NCBI GenBank assembly: GCA_050084515.1
Contig: CM114271.1
Span: 51,956,001-52,020,000 of the forward strand
Reading direction: 5' to 3'
Source of the DNA: Blasia pusilla
Lineage: Eukaryota > Marchantiophyta > Marchantiopsida > Blasiales
DNA: 64,000 nt
Shown here piece by piece: positions 59,390-64,000 of the stretch. A program made the position numbers and the translations under genes. The notes beneath the pieces were generated by a model that was not told the origin of the DNA, searched no databases, and saw only the letters and a list, made by a program, of their open reading frames with translations. Numbering within the stretch: position 1 is the stretch's first letter; every line of letters begins with the position of its first letter.

Positions 59390-59990
59390 CCTTCGTAGAG
59401 AGCACATTTGGTGTGTCATGCCCACGAGGAGTTGGGTCATTTTGGAGTGAAGCGGACGTACAGCTTGCTCCTGATTCAATATTAGTCGCGAGGCATGCAG
59501 ACTAACGTTCAACAGTTTATTTCTAGATGCATGATGTGTGATCGAGTCTGAGCATCATTCAATGCTCCAACTCCACAATTGCATCCACTTTCGATCATGG
59601 GTTTAGGTTATACATGGAGTTTAGATTTTGCAGGATCTTTGCCTTTGACAGAGCACCATAGTTGTTATGTGTTGGTGATGGTCGAGCACTTCTTGAAGTG
59701 GATAGATTTGGTTGCATTTCCTGACAAAGCAAGTGAGAGAGTAGTGTATGCCTTCCTAGATTGAGTGTTGAGTCATAACGGTGCACCAGCTGGGGTGTTG
59801 ACGGACCAGGGTACAGAGTTTTGCAGGGAGTTTCAGGCCTTGTGTGATCAGGCACTGATAGAGCACCTTTGCGAGTAGTAGAGGACAGGCTCAGGAGGTC
59901 GAGGATGACCTGTTGACCCCATGAAACATAAGAAAGCAGGTTTCCCCTCATTTCTTGCAATGGTACTGATTGTAGATTTGTTGACACTGC
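59390..59990 (+). pseudogene. Gypsy integrase, 3'-truncated
   Basis: The HHCC zinc-binding region reads HLVCHAHEELGHFGVKRTYS then CMMCDRV (59403-59550). The catalytic core has WSLDFAG (first Asp, about 59614-59634) and GVLTDQGTEFCREFQALCDQ (second Asp, about 59794-59853). Stops occur at about 59483, 59550, 59762 and 59876. Homology fades after about 59890, so the third catalytic residue (Glu) and the C-terminal domain are lost. An intact enzyme would insert the cDNA. Confidence 0.85.
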
Positions 59991-61540
59991 CCTTCATTCT
60001 TCATTGTCCATTGAGAACATAGCAAAAGCGATCTGGACTTAGTAAGAGACCATAACATCATGCATTGAGAGCACAAGAAGCATCAAAAGTTACAGATTAG
60101 GCAAGTAGAGGCATGCGCATGTGCGGGAAATGGCGATCCGTCTGCAAGGCCTCACCACCATCATATGCCGAGTATAGAACACTTATCTTCATGAGACTCG
60201 AGATGGCATCTATGGCCATCGCCACCCCCTCACTTCTTCCGCTCTCAAATCTCAATCAAAAACTTCCCTACACCGCCCACCCTACACACCCTAAACCCTC
60301 ATTTGCTCCCACTCTCTAGGCATCATACGACATAGCCAAGCTCCATGAGAAACCGCAAGTGATTGATGTAGGTGATCGGAAAGAAAAGGAATATTGCACA
60401 TAGCACCCATCCTTTGGCTCTCCCTGCCCATGATGCTACGCTTCGTTCCCTTTGCAACCTACTAATCTTTCTTCAAAGCTCATCGTCAGCATCCATAGAA
60501 GCTTTCCCTCTATACCAACGCAACTAGAGGTGCATGCAAACCAACAAGCAGAGGAGGTTTATCTTTCTGCTTGATTCATAGCTGGCATTTCTCCGTCCTT
60601 GTGCTTTTGAATGCAATTCCCACTGAGTCCTCTCACATTTTCAGCAATGTGCTTTGGGATGCAATCATCATTGCGTAGTTTATTTTGCTTTGTATGCTTT
60701 AATGTGAGGGAGGAGATTACAACACCTCCAATATCTCCCTCGCTCAATTTGAGTGACCCGGATCTAGGTGGTTTTAATCTTGCGTGCTACTTCCGCTTTG
60801 ATGCTCTCCCGCAACGAGGGATCTCCCCCGTCTCCCCTAAGATTTCATTAGTCTAAAAAGGCCGCTACAGATTATGCTCTTGCGGATGCATATGGAGAAG
60901 CACCATCTCCAACGACGCAAATCGACGGATTTGTCTGCTTCCATGGACCACTGAAATTTCTGATTGCGCTTGAATCTACTCTACAATTTTCGGTTTGAGG
61001 GGAATGAATCCCCCATAACCAAAATGACATCTTGCAATTCTAGAGTTTAGGCAAGAGAGAGGGAGCTCATCGTCAACGTCTTTGATTATGCAACATTGAA
61101 TTAGGATCTCGGCCTGATCCTCATAGCATCTTCCATGTTGCGTCTATGGAGTCTAGCACCATGTTGTTCGGATCGTGTTGAGGCTTTCGCGCGATCTGTG
61201 GATTGCTCAAACTTCACTCATATTCCTAACAGGCTTGGATCCGTCAGCCGATATACATGAACGTAATAATCAGAGGCACAAACTGAAAATAATCCCAAAC
61301 TCGTCCCTCTCTCCGCAATTAATGCCTCCTCTCACTCACCATCATCATCAATCCTTCAATTTTCTCCCCAATTCAACGCGCCAATTGACAATAATCCCAA
61401 TTCCTTCGATTCCTTTGATTCTCCACCCGATTCCATTTGAAATTCATTTGCCCAAAATTCCCATCATCCACTACATTTCATTCTCGTCTCCACCTCCAAT
61501 TTCCAAACGTACAAATTGTTGTGGAAACAGAATCGTTTTA
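59991..61540. other. Intergenic DNA, no supported gene
   Basis: No gene is visible. I looked for the missing integrase end and a 3' LTR matching 51106-52213 and saw neither. An open frame of 129 codons at 61175-61564 is Pro/Ile/His-rich and runs into the telomere-like repeat. Confidence 0.5.
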
Positions 61541-62020
61541 TTCCCTTCTCTCTCTATACCCTAAACCCCCAAACGCAGAAGTCATTCTAGAAACCGAATC
61601 ATATATTCCCTACTCTCCATTCTATGTGGGAGTTGCCAGCGCTAAAGGCCCTCTTAGTGGTAGGCTCTGGGTGTTGTTGATATTGTCACTACTATTGGTG
61701 AGTTTAGCTGATAGGGGGGTGCCCTTTTTCTTTTTCGAGGCTGGTTGTGGCCTTCATATACTCCACTCTTTGAGTCCCCCCTTTTTTGTATTCCATATGG
61801 GTTTGAGGCCTCTTTTCCCTCGTCTCTCTCTGTACGATAAACCCCCAAACGTAGGAGTCCCTAAATCCCCAAACACAAAATTCAATCTAGAAATATAATC
61901 GTTTGATTCCCTTCTCTCTTTGTACTCAAAACTCCAAAACGCATCAGTCATTCTAAAAATGGAATCTTCTGATTCCCTTCTCTTTGTACCCTAAACCCCC
62001 AAAACACAAAAATTGCTTTG
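61541..62020. repeat. About 65-bp repeats with telomere-like CCCTAAACCCCCAAA cores
   Basis: Units begin with TTCCCTTCTCTCT near 61541, 61606, 61815, 61908 and 61972. They continue with TACCCTAAACCCCCAAA(C/A) and GTCATTCTAGAAA-like segments, with spacing of about 64-65 bp where uninterrupted. The block at 61630-61810 interrupts the array. The CCCTAAA word resembles the plant telomere repeat, but there is no run of it. Confidence 0.7.
61665..61790 (+). repeat. Dispersed repeat, copy B (pair of 12504-12620)
   Basis: This matches the copy at 12504 over about 110 bp, including GAGTTTAGC, GGGTGCCCTTTTT and GGTTGTGGCCTTCA. It lies within, and appears to interrupt, the 65-bp repeat array. The same frame as in copy A stays open (LVSLADRGVPFFFFEAGCGL). 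Confidence 0.65.
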
Positions 62021-62052
62021 GAGATCTAATCTTTCTTTTCGTAGATGTTGGA

Positions 62053-62129
62053 ATTCCATCCACGCAACGGACAAAATCCTTGCGCCGCAGTCGGTGTGTT
62101 GCATGGACGGAATCTGGCGCAAGGATTTT
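62053..62129. repeat. Interleaved inverted repeats (pseudoknot order)
   Basis: Arm A (62053-62068, ATTCCATCCACGCAAC) pairs with 62098-62113 with two mismatches. Arm B (62073-62086, AAAATCCTTGCGCC) pairs perfectly with 62116-62129. The order is A-B-A'-B', so the two stems cross instead of nesting. No gene is attached. Confidence 0.8.
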
Positions 62130-64000
62130 CTCATTACAAGAGAAGAGAACAAATATTGAGAGTTGGGGTGAATGGATGAACATGACACATAATTAATTAG
62201 TCCCAAGAGAAATTAAATTGTGCATTCTATTCAACTTCTTCTCTTGCTTTTGATTGATGGCTTGGCATATGGTATTATTTTCTTCTTTTCTTAGGGTGAG
62301 ATGCGATGTGGTTGTGGGATGTGCCAAGGTGGACATTCGGTGAGTTGTGTCGAGGGGCACATCCCGACATATGGTGCTTGAATTATTGGACATGCGAGAA
62401 AATTTTCCACCAAAAGCATTAGGTTTAGGTGTTAGAAATTTCAGAGTTGCGACTGATCGACCCCAAAATCATTTGTCAAAATTGTACATGAATTGGTGGA
62501 GTTGGGAGCAAATCAACCCCAAAATCACTAAGCTCGAGAAATTTGGAGTTGCAACTAAATTCCCCCAAGATCAATAGCTCTTCGTGTGGCCTTGGTGTTC
62601 CCCAACTTTCTATGTCCCCCTCTTGATACTTTCGATGTGTTCCCCCGTCTTCTTTCATTCATGTCTTGTATTTTTTGTTATTCCCCCTAAAACCAATAGG
62701 CGCAAGAAGGAAATTCTTGTAACAACTTCAAGAATGGAATAACCACACCTGGCACTCGGCTGCATGGGATGGAGCCCTCATATATTATGACTCCCTCCCT
62801 CCAATGTAGAACATATCATCTAAACTTTTCCTTGTTCGAAAGACTCAACTTACAAAATAATTCATTTATACAATAATTGAAATCATCCACGTGAATCACA
62901 TAGTGACCCAAAGAAAATCAAAAGAACTTGGAAAAAAAATTAATGGCTAAGTGATTAAGTTTCACAAGCCCCTTATATAGATCACTAACCCTTTTCTTTT
63001 TTTATATACCCTACTTTATAAGGCCAATTGAAGGTCCCTCAAGCCCATCACCAAGAGGGAATATTTGGGAATTATGCCCCCATCTACATAGAGCCACCTA
63101 ATTCTCTTTTTGTCTTTCATGCACCCCTACTAAATAAATTGAAACACCTCACCCAATATTTCTTCATAGGAAAAACTTCTAGAGCCCAATGGACAAGCCC
63201 TTTAAGCCCATCAACAAGAGAGGAATATTCCAATCATCTATCATCTCGTATGAATTATCCTTATATATTTATAAATTCTTTGTTGGCCCTTTTGACATCT
63301 TATCCCCAAATTTTGGGAGACTATACAACCACTCCATGCATGCATACACCCATTTACTATTGGGAAATTCATTAAAAGATCTATGAGAAGAAACGTCCTT
63401 GTTTGAGAAACAATCATCCATTGTCATAAATATTGCCATATCATAGAGCACTTGTAGACCACCTTTACGGGGCCACCTCGTTCATGGTGTGGGCTAGAGG
63501 TGCATCTTTATTATGTGGAACTAATCCACTAATCTTCTAGGGATGATGCATGGGTGTGGGTGGGACCTCCAAAGTTACATTTCTTCCCCTTTTTTCCCCT
63601 ACATTTTTCCTTCCCCCTTATGCATGTGACTGTAGTCCTCACCCACCGTTGCTAGAGCAAAATTCTCCCAAAGGTTACCTTTATACAACTTGGAAGTGCT
63701 TAATGCCCCAAAGTTCAAAAAAGATGAAGGTGGATGAATGGACTTTCTTATATATGGAGAGGGTGGGTGAGAGTTGTGTCCTACACATCAAAACTTGATG
63801 CCTTAAAGCGTCTTCCATAGTACGTTTGGGAATCAACTAGAAGTATCCACTTGTGTATGGGAGAAGTTTGGACTCATAAAATGTTATGTATTATTATTTT
63901 TCTCTTAAATAAATGAAAGATTTTTCCTTGTTGCTTTCTATGGTGCCAAACTTTCCTTATAGTAGCTTTTCCATGATTTATAAATAGGGGTTTTTTTAAA
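62130..64000. other. Intergenic DNA, no supported gene
   Basis: No gene family is recognisable. Open frames are up to 115 codons (63028-63375) and look like chance. Confidence 0.5.

Larger units (their letters stand above)
54393..59990 (+). mobile_element. Ty3/gypsy element carrying a DNA methyltransferase domain
   Basis: Order on the plus strand: gag zinc-knuckle region, pre-protease region, retropepsin, C5-cytosine methyltransferase, reverse transcriptase, RNase H, integrase (truncated). The RT-RNase H-integrase order marks it as Ty3/gypsy. The element is 5'-truncated within gag and 3'-truncated within the integrase core, and no flanking LTR was found on this strand. Stops and frame changes occur in every domain, so it is inactive. 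Similarity of gag and pre-protease to the minus-strand remains shows they are one family. Confidence 0.88.

Overview
This window is nuclear DNA from a land plant. It has GT-AG introns, a plant-type SNIP1/DAWDLE gene, a relic of a plant-type KUP/HAK potassium transporter, plant-type Helitron and Ty3/gypsy remains, and long AT-rich stretches without genes. The species cannot be fixed from sequence alone. There is no sign of bacterial or organellar gene organisation.

Only one gene looks intact. It is an 11-exon SNIP1/DAWDLE (FHA-domain) gene on the minus strand, 16202-21616, whose exon phases all close to a 425-residue product. Next to it, 22990-29160 holds the decayed remains of an autonomous Helitron (Rep with HUH and Y2 motifs, then a Pif1-type helicase lacking Walker A). 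At 30288-34672 lies a dead KUP/HAK/KT potassium-transporter gene that keeps its exon layout but has in-frame stops.

The last 16 kb is a Ty3/gypsy graveyard. On the minus strand (47832-52330) there are gag pieces, a roughly 1.1 kb LTR (TGTCAC...GTGACA) and a possible pol tail abutting that LTR. On the plus strand (54393-59990) there is a second copy of the same family: gag zinc knuckles, retropepsin, then a C5-cytosine DNA methyltransferase domain (56310-57300), then reverse transcriptase, RNase H and a truncated integrase. The methyltransferase lies between protease and RT and shows motifs I, IV, VI, VIII, IX and X. It is the most unusual thing in the window. A degraded LTR of the same family sits alone at 8850-9335, split by a (TA)n(TG)n microsatellite.

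The remaining sequence holds satellite-like and structural signals: a 70-bp GC-rich tandem array (13100-13560) preceded by a perfect 18-bp inverted repeat, an imperfect GGATGGA minisatellite (41340-42075), a 65-bp telomere-like repeat array (61541-62020), several hairpins including one with interleaved (pseudoknot-like) arms at 62053-62129, and a possible tRNA-derived relic near 41206. The rest (about 1-5069, 5253-8849, 9592-12503, 34673-41198, 42076-47831, 52331-54392, 59991-61540, 62130-64000) shows no gene I can support.
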